This document shows positions 34,248 to 42,618 of a DNA stretch of 64,000 nt, piece by piece. The position numbers and the translations under genes were made by a program. Numbering within the stretch: position 1 is the first letter of the stretch; the number at the start of each line of letters is the position of its first letter. The DNA is taken from positions 62,001 through 126,000 of the forward strand of contig NZ_BBQM01000023.1 of the NCBI RefSeq assembly GCF_000876015.1. The letters run 5' to 3'. The notes below the pieces were generated by a model, which was given only the letters and a program-made list of their open reading frames with translations, was not told the DNA's origin and did no database searches. Source of the DNA: Cupriavidus basilensis. Lineage in GTDB: Bacteria > Pseudomonadota > Gammaproteobacteria > Burkholderiales > Burkholderiaceae.

Positions 34248-35195
34248 TCAATGCGCGAATCGAATATCGAGCGCGCGCAGGTACGTCTGCAGCCCGGCAT
34301 CCTGGATGGGGATCACGTAGCCGTTCTCGGACGACTCGTTGAAGTGCGCATGCCAGTATCCCGGCGGCGTGACGAACACCATGCCGGGCTCCCAGTCCAC
34401 CCGCTGCGGGTTGCGGATATTGCCGTGGTCGTCCAGTTCCGTGCCCACCAGCGTATAGCAGCCCGGCTGGCATTCCGAGATGAAGTCCAGCGCGATCGAC
34501 TGGTGGCGGTGCGGCTTCTGCATCGTCTTCGGCGCGACCACGCCGAACATCGCCCACATCGTATGGGTCACGGTGCGCGTCTGTGGGAAGTTGGCGTTGC
34601 CGAGCAGGATGCTCACGCGGTTGCGCTGGCCGGCGCCCGGCGCCTTCAACACCTTGCGCAACTCTTCCTCGGCACGGGTGGCCGGATAGAGGGTCGGGAC
34701 GAAGCGCCGCACGGTCGCGCTCGCGCCAAGATAGGCGAGCAGCGGCGCGTCGTTGACGTAGTAAAGGCGCGCCGTCGAATCGGCGGCCAGTTCCACGCTT
34801 TGTCCGCCCGGAAAGGTAAAGAAGTCACCTTTGGAAAAGCGCAGGCCCGTGCTGTCTTGCGACGCGATGCCGGAACCGTCGACGACATAGAAGACGAGCG
34901 ACGTTGCGTTCGGCTCAAGCGAAACCTTCTCGCCCGCCAGCACCCGCACGAAGTTCGCGCAGAGGCCGGGGCCCGTCGCCGGGCCCTCGCAGCCGAGCTC
35001 GGCCGCGAGGTCGAGCGGCACGACGCGGGTCGGCCCGCCGTCATACAGCGACGCCGGAAACGAGCGGTAGGGCACGCGCGAAATGAGCTTCGCGCCGATC
35101 GGGTTGGCCGAGGACGTGTATTCGAAATACCGGGCGTCTTCGGTAGTCGCCGGCGCGTCGAGGTTCAAGGTAGAAGTTGCGGTACGGTCCAGCAT
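34248..35195 (-). CDS. Bicupin protein, gentisate-dioxygenase-like
   Basis: 315 residues from the ATG at 35195, preceded by GGGAG. Two cupin domains are apparent. The N-terminal one (about 80-165) has FFTFPGGQSVEL. The C-terminal one (about 215-300) has KPHRHQSIALDFI and FVTPPGYWHAHFNES, which would supply histidine metal ligands as in gentisate and 1-hydroxy-2-naphthoate dioxygenases. The N-terminal domain lacks an HRH-type motif, as is usual when only one domain is catalytic. Ring-cleavage activity is inference. The 35196-35569 gap holds no gene. Confidence 0.75.
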   Translation of the reverse strand: MLDRTATSTLNLDAPATTEDARYFEYTSSANPIGAKLISRVPYRSFPASLYDGGPTRVVPLDLAAELGCEGPATGPGLCANFVRVLAGEKVSLEPNATSLVFYVVDGSGIASQDSTGLRFSKGDFFTFPGGQSVELAADSTARLYYVNDAPLLAYLGASATVRRFVPTLYPATRAEEELRKVLKAPGAGQRNRVSILLGNANFPQTRTVTHTMWAMFGVVAPKTMQKPHRHQSIALDFISECQPGCYTLVGTELDDHGNIRNPQRVDWEPGMVFVTPPGYWHAHFNESSENGYVIPIQDAGLQTYLRALDIRFAH

Positions 35196-35569
35196 GAGTA
35201 GCTCCCAAAAAGGTCCGGGGAAACGACAACCGGCGTCCCCGGACAGTCCGCCGGCCATCGCCAGCGTCTGGTAGCCACTATAAGAATCCGCGCCCTTCGC
35301 CAGAAGCGCTCGTCGGGGAAATCACCTTTGCGGAGAACGGCATGCCGGGCTGGAGACGGGATGAAGCAGGGAGGCGCTCCGGGAAGCTGGCGGATAGTCC
35401 GGCCGCACGGCTGCGCCAACGGGTGCCTGGAGGCAGGAAGCAGTCGTCACGCTCGGACCCGGCCAAAGCGATCTGCTTGCTCCGGACGGCTGCTTGGCGA
35501 GCAGCCGGACCCGTTTTCTCTCGCGCGTTCCGCCGTTCTCTCCTGGTTCGTGCGCCTCCATTGTCCAAC

Positions 35570-37342
35570 TCAATATTGGTACGTCAGTTGGACGCCAGCC
35601 GTGACACCCGCTGTATGGAAAGCAGCAGGCTTGTACACGGGCGTGCCCAAGAACACGTCATACGAAGCCCCTCCGAGTTTCCGCGTTCCGATAGCGCCCC
35701 GCATGCCGATGACCGCGCCTGCCAGTTGCGTGCCAACCAGGCCCTGCGTGGAAGGTCCATGCACCCTTCCGTAGTCCAACCCGACATAGAATGCTTGCCC
35801 GCTTCCACCGAGCGGCGCCTGCAGTTCGTTGCGCCAGTAGAACCCGCGTTCGCCCGCGAGCTGGTTTTCGCCATCGAAGCCACGCACCGTATAGCGACTG
35901 CCGATGGTCAAGTCATCGATGTAATAGAGTCGGTCATTGGTGAACTGGCCGTGTAGCGTGGTCACATACCGGAACGGCTGGTCGGCCACCTTGAACGGCA
36001 CGGACAGGTTGGCATCGAGCACCATCATGCGGAAGCGCCACGTCGGGCCATCGTCGGCGGCCAGCGCATCGGATTGTGCACCGAATGCGCCGATGCCCTG
36101 GCGGAATGCCAGCGTGGCGTCGAGCTGCGACTGGCCGAAGTAATGGCGATCCGTGACGCCAAATTCCAGCATCGTGTTGTTCCGGTGCTGCTGCGGGATC
36201 TCCGTATCCTCGATGAAGCTCTTTCCGAAACGACGCGTCAGGCGCACCTGCATGCCGAACACATCGTTCTGGCCCCGGCTCAGCACACGATGCAGCTTCA
36301 GGTCGACGGTCTCCGATTGGCCGCTGGAAACGAACGTCGTATTGACGCCGGCAATCTGCTGAAAGTAATTGCTGCTATAGGCGGACAGCGTGGCCGTCCA
36401 GTACCCCCACGGCACAGAATAGAAACCATTCCAGCCCCGCGTGCCGTGCGCCTTGTTGCTGAACATCAGATCCTGGTTGTAGCCGACGTTGAACATGTCG
36501 TTCAGGCCCAGGGGATTGTCGATACCGACGCTGAGATTGCCCTGCCACTTTCCGGTGGAACGCGAGCCCGAATTATCGACCGAGGCCACCAGCGTCCAGG
36601 GCTTGTTGCGTTTCACCGCGATCACGACATCGCTGCGGCCCGGCACAGAGGTGGGCACGATCTGCATATCGACGTCCTGGCTCGCCACGCGCTTCATCTG
36701 CTCGAGCCCCTGCTCAAGATCGCGCAGGTTCAGCAGCTCACCCCGGGAGGTCGGGAACGCGGTCTTCCACGTGCCCCAGATATCCGGCTCCGCAAAGCGA
36801 ATTTCTCCGATCACCCCCGGAATCAACGCCAGTTTGAGCGCACCGGAGGACAGGTCCTGCTGAGGCACCAGTACCCGCGTGGTGACATAACCCCTCGACA
36901 GGATCGTCTGCGATAGACCCTTGACCAGCATCTCCACGCCCTGCTGGCCGACACATTCACCCTGATAATGATTGAGCCATTGCAGCGCAAACGCAAACGG
37001 ATCCATCGGCAGCGCCGACGCACCGCGCGCCTGAAGATCTGCGGGCAGGTCCTGTGGGACTTCGAGCAAGAACTGGCTGATGCGGAAGCACGGCGTCTCC
37101 GTCGGCAACTCAGGAAACTCCGAGCGGGCAATCGCTTCGGCTCGGACCGTCGGCTTTTGCACGAGCGCTGCGCGCTCGCGCGCTTCCTGCTGCTGGCGAG
37201 TGCGTTGATCTTGTTCGGCATTAGACAGCGCGGCGGCCTGTCCTGGGCTGGGTGGAACCTGAGCCATCACATGCGACGGGATACTCGAAAGACCCATCGC
37301 GAGTGATGCAGCAGTTGCAATGTGCAGCGGTTTGAAAGACAT
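35570..37342 (-). CDS. cdiB: CdiB/TpsB outer-membrane transporter (ShlB/FhaC family)
   Basis: 590 residues from MSFKPLHIATAASLAMGLSS, which opens a signal peptide ending near VMAQ. After a Q/R-rich linker, POTRA-like modules follow (FRISQFLLEVP and LVPQQDLSSGALKLALIPGVIGEI). The 16-strand barrel then contains the conserved loop motif YTVRGFDGENQLAGERGFYWRNEL and ends GVQLTYQY. It would secrete the CdiA-type TpsA encoded upstream on the same strand. Placement at the 3' end of the locus is the Burkholderia cdiA-I-B order. Confidence 0.93.
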   Translation of the reverse strand: MSFKPLHIATAASLAMGLSSIPSHVMAQVPPSPGQAAALSNAEQDQRTRQQQEARERAALVQKPTVRAEAIARSEFPELPTETPCFRISQFLLEVPQDLPADLQARGASALPMDPFAFALQWLNHYQGECVGQQGVEMLVKGLSQTILSRGYVTTRVLVPQQDLSSGALKLALIPGVIGEIRFAEPDIWGTWKTAFPTSRGELLNLRDLEQGLEQMKRVASQDVDMQIVPTSVPGRSDVVIAVKRNKPWTLVASVDNSGSRSTGKWQGNLSVGIDNPLGLNDMFNVGYNQDLMFSNKAHGTRGWNGFYSVPWGYWTATLSAYSSNYFQQIAGVNTTFVSSGQSETVDLKLHRVLSRGQNDVFGMQVRLTRRFGKSFIEDTEIPQQHRNNTMLEFGVTDRHYFGQSQLDATLAFRQGIGAFGAQSDALAADDGPTWRFRMMVLDANLSVPFKVADQPFRYVTTLHGQFTNDRLYYIDDLTIGSRYTVRGFDGENQLAGERGFYWRNELQAPLGGSGQAFYVGLDYGRVHGPSTQGLVGTQLAGAVIGMRGAIGTRKLGGASYDVFLGTPVYKPAAFHTAGVTAGVQLTYQY

Positions 37343-37488
37343 CGGAGTAATGGAGACCCGGCGGATGCCTTTGCACCCGCTCAAACAACGGAAAATGGAT
37401 TTGATCAACAAGGAGCCAGGACGGATACGCTTCTCTAGAACGTGACGCAGGCGAAGCTGGCTTGTGGCGACTCAGTTGCCTTGGATAT

Positions 37489-37959
37489 CTAAATTGCCCA
37501 CCGCGGCTCCCACGCTTCTACAAATGCGCCAAGAAGGCGACACACTTGATCGTTCGAGTCAATCTCAAATTTTTTCGGCAAATGCAACACCACAGCATTG
37601 GACAAGCCAGCTACTTGGGGAATACATGCCGCATGAAATGGACACGAAAGAGACCGGCTCGCTGGTTCCTCCGTTCCAGGCGGATACGGAGTACCCCAGT
37701 TCCTCAATGACGTCGCCACCAACGTCTTTCCTATGCCTTCCTTTTGGCAGCAGGGCAACCAGTGATCAAGGGAGCTTCCCGCAAGCCGATCAGCACTAAG
37801 TACCTACTTTCGGGAATGTCTCCTCTTTCGCCAACCAGTGAAGTCAGGCGACAAAGTCGCAACTTCACTCAAGAAGCGCTGAACTCTCGTGGCACAAGAC
37901 TCCATGCTTTCTTTTCGAGTGCCCCAGTATGCAGCAGCAAGAAATGATTCGACTAGCAT
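37489..37959 (-). pseudogene. Broken Imm52-family immunity gene, copy B
   Basis: From the ATG at 37959 the reading MLVESFLAAAYWGTRKESM and SPDFTGWRKRRHSRK matches the start of Imm52 proteins, then hits a stop. The family sequence resumes in other frames (GKTLVATSLRNWGTP, then VAGLSNAVVLHLPKKFEID and FVEAWEPRWAI, ending at 37489). At least two frameshifts are needed to join them. It resembles the copy at 38422-39259 and is probably a decayed paralogue. Confidence 0.65.
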
Positions 37960-37997
37960 GCATCGTCTCATGAAAGCGCGCCTGGGATGTGGGTATG

Positions 37998-38342
37998 CTA
38001 CCGTTGCCAAGATGCACCGCCAGGACAGGCTGGTGAGAAGAACCACAGCCCTCCGTCCATTTCCGCGTCATTCGATGGGAATGCTTTCCGAAACAAATAA
38101 ACTTGCGCTTCAGCGCTGCCCAGAAGAGAAGCATGCGTCGTCAGATCCACCAAAATTATACGTTTTTCATAAAGTAACCTATTCAGAACCCAAAGAAATC
38201 CATCGCGCCTTTCTTCAAATGACTGCAAACGGTGCGGCAAGAATTTGCTCCCGAACGGAGACGAAAAATAATCCCAGATGGAATCTAGCTCCATATCCTC
38301 GCACCCCTCCGCGATGAACTCATACTGAGCATTGGACAGCAT
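37998..38342 (-). CDS. DUF596-like probable immunity protein
   Basis: 114 residues from the ATG at 38342, with AGGAG seven bases upstream. The pattern MLSNAQYEFIAEG, LDSIWDYFSSP, RDGFLWVLNRLLYEKRIIL and FPSNDAEMDGGLWFFSPACPGG matches DUF596 proteins, which commonly occur beside TPS/CDI toxins. The end (GGASWQR) may be slightly altered from the usual CP-G-VW tail. It lies within the immunity gene row between cdiA and cdiB. No adjacent matching toxin fragment was seen. Confidence 0.7.
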   Translation of the reverse strand: MLSNAQYEFIAEGCEDMELDSIWDYFSSPFGSKFLPHRLQSFEERRDGFLWVLNRLLYEKRIILVDLTTHASLLGSAEAQVYLFRKAFPSNDAEMDGGLWFFSPACPGGASWQR

Positions 38343-38421
38343 CGACACACTCCTATTGGAACTTTATTTCCATGCACGATCGTAAGCCCCACGGATTATA
38401 TCGAAGGGGTGTTGATCATTT

Positions 38422-39259
38422 CTACTGTCCATCTCGCCTATGCCCCTGATGTACCAACTGCTGAACTCGAACGAAAGAAAACACGGTCGGCGTCGCGAGC
38501 GATCGGCAACCCCGTACCGAAATACTCTGACGACCTAACGCCTTGCTCTGACGAAGAGCAGCCAGAACGATCTCTGCACATTCGCGCGCAGTGCGTTCAG
38601 TCTTCATGTTCCGCACGGCCAGGGACACTTGCTGTATTACTCGAACTATGCGATGTATAAGGTGCCGCCGAGCAGCACGTGCTGGGTGGCCGCAACAGGA
38701 AGATCGGACGGCGCTGGCGTGGTGGTACTGATGTACAGTGCACGATCCAGGTATGGACCATGCTCGGTCCGCCGAGCCCGCGCGGACTGCGATGTGACAA
38801 TTGCCCAATCTGACTCCCAAGCTTCGGCAAATGCGCGCAAGAGATTGCAGACTTTCTCATTCGAACCACCATCGAATCGTTGTGGAAGATCAAGTATCAC
38901 AGCATTCGGCAGCCACCTACGCAAGAATACAGGCCACATTTGATTGATAGGCCAGAAACATTCTCTTTATCTCCTCCATTCCAAGCCGACATGGAATATC
39001 CAAGCTCATCAATAACGTCGCCGCCGATATCCCTCCGATTTCCTCCCTTTGAAAGCAAGGACACAAACGCTTCCAGCGAATCTGCCGTGATGCGCTCAGA
39101 AGCCAGTGCATCTTTCTTGCTTCGCCCTCTCTTTCGCCAACAACTAAAGTCGGGGGATACGATCTCAATCGCGGCCAGAAGCCTCTGGGTTCTGGCCGCG
39201 CAGGATTCCACACTCTCTTGCCGTGCGCCCCAATACGCTGCGGAGTAAAAAGATTCCAC
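38422..39259 (-). pseudogene. Frameshifted Imm52-family immunity gene, copy A
   Basis: A GTG at 39259 with AAAGGA upstream starts ESFYSAAYWGARQESVESCA. The sequence continues with WRKRGRSKKDAL and GGDVIDELGYSMSAWNGG, a good Imm52 match to about residue 110. A single frameshift near 38920 moves the reading to WLPNAVILDLPQRFDGG and AFAEAWESDWAIV, and another near 38645 to VSLAVRNMKTERTARECAEIV. The recognisable family sequence ends near 38540, and 38422 is the stop of the last frame. It follows a toxin-tip remnant that ends 14 bp before its start. Confidence 0.7.
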
Positions 39260-39273
39260 TTTCGTCGTATCCT

Positions 39274-39540
39274 TTACTGTAGTGGCTGAATGACGATTTT
39301 GATGCCATTCACACCGTTGCGTTCGAATAGGTGCTGCATAGCCGTGGCAGCAGCAGGCTCTGCAACAACCCATTGGACTGGTTAATTTGGCTCTGCGCTT
39401 GGTTGACAAGGCTCTCTTGACCACCAAACCTAGGCTGGAACTGGTCGGTCAACAGGCCACGGTCCAGCATGTCCTGCCGGCTCAGCACCTTGCCTTGCCG
39501 TAGGTCGTGAGGAAGATTTCCACGCATCCGCGTGCGGTGC
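39274..39540 (-). pseudogene. Remnant of a CdiA-type C-terminal toxin module
   Basis: One frame reads KVLSRQDMLDRGLLTDQF, QPRFGGQESLVNQAQSQINQS. After a frameshift another gives AAATAMQHLFERNGVNGIKI and VIQPLQ before a TAA at 39274. The pattern of a hemagglutinin-toxin tail ending in a short beta strand, directly followed by an Imm52 gene, indicates the 3' end of a displaced toxin. The fold and activity cannot be judged. Confidence 0.5.
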
Positions 39541-39562
39541 GATTAGGCGCTATGTCTTGCAG

Positions 39563-40063
39563 TTACCGTAGCCAGAACGGCTCGCCTTCTAGGGCGTCGT
39601 AATCTTCCAGAGGCTTACTCTTGTCACGAGCGAATCCTGGTAGGTCGGAGATGACCACCCTCACTGGTTGATAAATATTAAAGACTTCGACAAAAGATTT
39701 TGCCGAACCACATGCTTTCACGAAATTCTCGAAGAATCTGCTGAATACTTCCGCCAAGGTCGGCTGATAAGGATCTAACCAGCTCTTTTGGGGATCACCT
39801 ATCATCTTCGAATCCCACTCGACGCCCGATTTGGCAGGAACCTGCGCAAAAATCTGCCGCACCTGTTCCATCAGCGCCAACGTCTCGTCAAGCTCCTCTC
39901 GCCGAAGATAGCGGCGATACAGCCGATCTGTGAGGAGACTCCAGTCCTGTTCCTGGTGGTCATTTTCTGCGTAGGTCTTCAAGCAACCAAAGAACAGTGC
40001 CACATCCGGAGCAGGTCCGAGTTCATAGATCGAATGACCTCCATGAAATCCAATTTTTCTCAT
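39563..40063 (-). CDS. Probable immunity protein of the displaced-module row (166 aa)
   Basis: 166 residues, soluble, acidic and intact. It opens MRKIGFHGGHSIYELGPAPD and has WSLLTDRLYRRYLRREELDE, a helical LALMEQVRQIFAQV segment and WDSKMIGDPQKSWLDPYQPT. I do not assign a Pfam family. Size, acidity and position are typical of polymorphic-toxin immunity proteins. Its ATG overlaps the TGA of an upstream toxin-like fragment as ATGA, the arrangement expected of a toxin-immunity pair. Confidence 0.65.
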   Translation of the reverse strand: MRKIGFHGGHSIYELGPAPDVALFFGCLKTYAENDHQEQDWSLLTDRLYRRYLRREELDETLALMEQVRQIFAQVPAKSGVEWDSKMIGDPQKSWLDPYQPTLAEVFSRFFENFVKACGSAKSFVEVFNIYQPVRVVISDLPGFARDKSKPLEDYDALEGEPFWLR

Positions 40064-40218
40064 TGCGTTTTGAACTGTATCGCCGTTGGACTAATTATTC
40101 CGCCCGATTTTTTCAAAATGCCTCGGATAATTAATTTCTGCACCGCCAATGCCGTGGCACGTAGAATAGACGCGCGGTTTCCAGAATGGGATGGACACCC
40201 TGCGGGAACATCCTTGAC
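40060..40218 (-). pseudogene. Toxin-tip remnant preceding the 166-residue immunity gene
   Basis: A 52-residue open stretch without its own start reads NRASILRATALAVQKLIIRG, ILKKSGGIISPTAIQFKTQ and ends in a TGA that overlaps the next ATG. It looks like the last helices of a toxin domain. The rest is missing upstream, where a stop and unrelated sequence occur. Confidence 0.45.
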
Positions 40219-40258
40219 TCACGGCAGGGGGACAACAAATAAATCAATCTACAGAGGA

Positions 40259-40417
40259 TCAAACTTTCGCCAAGTACGTATCTCGAACTGATCTTATATC
40301 GGTGACGAGGTCATCGTCGTCGAAAGGTTTGCCATCACCGCTTCGCGCCTCGAATCCTTTGACCGCCTTCTTAAGCTCGCAGAGTACATCCTGCGTGGCG
40401 ACAACAAACCTTGGGAC
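40259..40417 (-). pseudogene. Short gene remnant after the third immunity gene
   Basis: In the same frame as the preceding immunity gene, but after its stop, the sequence stays open for about 52 codons: FVVATQDVLCELKKAVKGFE, ARSGDGKPFDDDDLVTDIRS, VRDTYLAKV. It has no start codon or ribosome-binding site of its own. Protein-like composition suggests the 3' end of another displaced gene. No family assigned. Confidence 0.35.
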
Positions 40418-40693
40418 TCATCCCGCTAGCACCGTTTGTAGCGACAAGTTTTGACTGTGTGCGAACGCCTCCACCGACAGCTTACGAATCCTCTGTCTCT
40501 CGTCGATCTGATCAAGCGCCGCTTGAATCTCCGCCAACAGACGCTCTACATTGGCTCTCGAAGCACCGATCCGTGTTTCGAACTCAAATACGTCAATGCC
40601 GTTGCAAGCCTCGTTAAGAGCCGCATTGAGAACAAGCAATTCATCTTGGCTAAGCTCGACCTCGACATCGTCGGAAATTCGTTTTATCTTCAT
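40418..40693 (-). CDS. Probable immunity protein paired with displaced toxin 3 (91 aa)
   Basis: An intact 91-residue acidic protein: MKIKRISDDVEVELSQDELL, then LNAALNEACNGIDVFEFETR and a helical ERLLAEIQAALDQID segment. The ATG lies two bases after the stop of the toxin-like fragment ending at 40696, as expected for a toxin-immunity pair. The LNEACNGIDVFEFETRIGAS pattern recurs, from memory, in small proteins next to CDI toxins, but I cannot name the family. Confidence 0.7.
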   Translation of the reverse strand: MKIKRISDDVEVELSQDELLVLNAALNEACNGIDVFEFETRIGASRANVERLLAEIQAALDQIDERQRIRKLSVEAFAHSQNLSLQTVLAG

Positions 40694-40695
40694 AG

Positions 40696-41569
40696 TTATC
40701 TCAAGTTATTAAAATACGCCTTCCCATTCGTCGGCTTAAATGCGGTTCCGCCATCCGCCGCATTAGGGTTCCGAATGACAACCATACCGAAAACATCGTC
40801 CCAATATGCAGAACGACCGTTGCTCAGTTGCTTCTTCGTCGAAGGGTTATTGAGTATATTTTCAATCTGATCAGCAAACTGCTGTTGCGTCGTGATCAAA
40901 CCACCGAATTCATTCTGATGCCTTTTCTTCGTCTTTTGCCGGCTTGGTATCCTTATGCAACTGCCGATTGTAGGCATCCGCCAGACCAGTCGCCCCCGCA
41001 GCAGCCGCGCCGTTCGCACCACCACCACCTACCGCCCCTGCCGCCACCATCCCAACAGCCTGCAACACGGCATCGCGAGTCGGCTTGTCAAGACCAAGCG
41101 TGCCCAGGCTCTCATCGAGCACGGCGATGGCCGCAGTCCCCGCTGCGGTCGCCGCTGCACCCTTCGCAAAATCCCCACCCACCAGCGACGTCAGCAGCCC
41201 ACCGATCAGCCCGTGCACTGCCACCTTGATCGGTTCAGACTGGTTCTTGAGCAGATCGCCAACCGCCTTATCCAGGAGCGGCATCGCCTGCTGGATCGTC
41301 TGCGCTGCCAGTTGGCGCTCGGCCTGTTGGTCCGCCACCTTCTGTGCATCAAAGATCTTGCCGATGCTCTGGTTGGCGTTGGCCGTGTCCCGGTCCAGGC
41401 TGGCAACCGTCTGGTCTGCCGTCTTGCCGGTCATGGCTTCCTGGCCAGCGTTGTCCGTAATGGTCACAGTACCCGACGCGATGGCACTTCGCGTCACGCC
41501 GGAAGCCGATCCGGTGCTGGGCGCAACCGCTTGACCCAGTACCGTCGTCATGGCGGAATTCGTCAGGTT
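40696..41569 (-). pseudogene. Displaced CdiA C-terminal module 3 (614-bp copy of cdiA plus toxin tip, frameshifted)
   Basis: The 5' part (40956-41569) is a copy of the cdiA segment at 43451-44064 (NSAMTTVLGQAVAPS through DAYNRQLH). After the junction at NRQLH it diverges into a new tip: KDTKPAKDEEK, a one-base shift in a run of four A residues, then RHQNEFGGLITTQQQFADQI, NGRSAYWDDVFGMVVIRNP and GGTAFKPTNGKAYFNNL. The tip resembles small RNase-type toxin tails with the DGGTAF motif. Without the extra A it would be open from the copy to the stop. It has no signal or start, so it is silent unless recombined into cdiA. Confidence 0.75.
40956..41569 (-). repeat. 614-bp direct repeat, copy 1 (displaced module)
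   Basis: It aligns without gaps to 43451-44064 at a constant offset of 2495 bp and appears identical throughout. The boundaries are sharp: TGCAACTG at the low end and the CAGGTT step at the high end. It encodes the conserved pre-toxin region of CdiA. Confidence 0.9.
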
Positions 41570-41754
41570 TTTGGAAGCAATTCGCAAAGCCGATCAAATA
41601 CGTCTATTTCAATTAGCCCCCACTCTAGCAAGCCGGATAGATAGCCGTGCCAGATCAGTACAACGGTCTCGGTTGCTCCCCGCCTTGCATGTTGACGTTC
41701 TATCCTTTCACGCAACTCGATTTCCGTTGGATATCCATTAATCATAGCTGTCAT
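41563..41754 (-). CDS. Probable immunity protein of displaced toxin 2, apparently cut at its 3' end (63 aa)
   Basis: From the ATG at 41754 the reading is MTAMINGYPTEIELRERIER, RRGATETVVLIWHGYLSGLL, EWGLIEIDVFDRLCELLPKT. The ATG overlaps the TGA of the preceding toxin reading (ATGA). The stop codon lies inside the copied cdiA segment that begins at 41569, so the original 3' end was probably replaced when that segment arrived. Whether the shortened protein still works is unknown. Confidence 0.65.
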   Translation of the reverse strand: MTAMINGYPTEIELRERIERQHARRGATETVVLIWHGYLSGLLEWGLIEIDVFDRLCELLPKT

Positions 41755-42365
41755 TGTGGTAACCTCGAAACGTATATTTCCCCCTGATGAGTAATGATCG
41801 TAACGCTCTGAATCTTGGCACCGGATCTGGAATCCGCAGAATATGCACGATTTACTCTGCACTAGGCAATATCAGCCGTCATGCCTGGCTGATTTCGTGC
41901 GTCAAAATAATATCCGGAGACTGCCCGCGTGCATCCATTGCTGTACTGGATATCGCCTTCGACAACCCGTCAGATGTCTGACTTACAACACCCGTCATCG
42001 TCTTCAACTCATACGTCGTTCCCTCAATGAGGAAACCCGCCGCCCTTCCAGCATTGGACGAAGGTGTCACCTGAACCGTTCGGCCACCTGCAACCAATTT
42101 GCCTGCAAAGCTCTGTTCTGCCGCCGTTAGCCCATCAACCGAACCGATCAGCTTTCCTGGAGCACTTGCACTCGGCTTTTGCGCGGCATTCCCGATGTTC
42201 TTCCCGGCCATTCCTGACATCGCAGCGCCAAGAGCAGCATCTGCTACAGCCGCGACACTCTGCTTACTCGCCTCAATCAGTGAGGCCCGGAAAGCCCCAC
42301 CGGAGTTCCACAGGTCTCCACCATCCTCGCTCTTTACCAAGCGGCACAGTACGCCGTGTGCAAAT
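41751..42365 (-). pseudogene. Displaced CdiA C-terminal module 2 (nuclease-like toxin tip, broken)
   Basis: It begins with a diverged copy of the cdiA pre-toxin segment (DLWNSGGAFRASLIEASKQS against DLWNTGGAFRAELIEASKPS). The tip contains LTAAEQSFAGKLVAGGRTVQ, AAGFLIEGTTYELKTMTG and SPDIILTHEISQ, a strand-E-x-K pattern like the PD-(D/E)XK tRNase tips of CdiA proteins, though the usual Asp before FLI is Gly. A frameshift at about 41880 leads to MTADIA, an amber stop, then CRVNRAYSADSRSG and IQSVTIITHQGEIYVSRLPQ, ending in a TGA that overlaps the immunity ATG. It therefore carries two inactivating changes. Confidence 0.7.
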
Positions 42366-42608
42366 CTATGTGGGCAGTCTCGCGCCATGGCAGATTCCAT
42401 CATGGCTAACAAAGATGGGCCAATTCCCGACAACAGAGTAATCAATATCACCTGTTTCGATGAAGCGACGTGTCTGATATGGAAAGTACCATCCCCCATC
42501 GGCCTCCCGAATCCCGGCGTCGACGATCACATACAGATCATCCTTGGGAGGAGTCATCTTTTCCTGCAGATATTTCTCAGCGATCTTCCTGGCTTCTGCA
42601 ACACCCAT
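42366..42608 (-). CDS. cdiI: CdiI immunity protein, Imm35-like (80 aa)
   Basis: The ATG at 42608 follows the cdiA stop by 10 bp. The protein reads MGVAEARKIAEKYLQEKM, DDLYVIVDAGIREADGGWYF, PYQTRRFIETGDIDYSVVGN and ends WPIFVSHDGICHGARLPT. The tryptophan-FPYQ and the GDxxxxVxGNxPI segments are typical of Imm35-like proteins. It is the natural partner of the papain-fold toxin on CdiA. The end appears shorter than in the family as I remember it, perhaps because the displaced module 2 joins immediately after. Confidence 0.7.
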   Translation of the reverse strand: MGVAEARKIAEKYLQEKMTPPKDDLYVIVDAGIREADGGWYFPYQTRRFIETGDIDYSVVGNWPIFVSHDGICHGARLPT

Positions 42609-42618
42609 AATAATTCCC

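Noticed and set aside
35487..35507. Hairpin CGGCTGCT-TGGCG-AGCAGCCG downstream of cdiB
   Set aside because: The stem is perfect, but no T-tract follows on the minus strand, so it is not supported as an intrinsic terminator.
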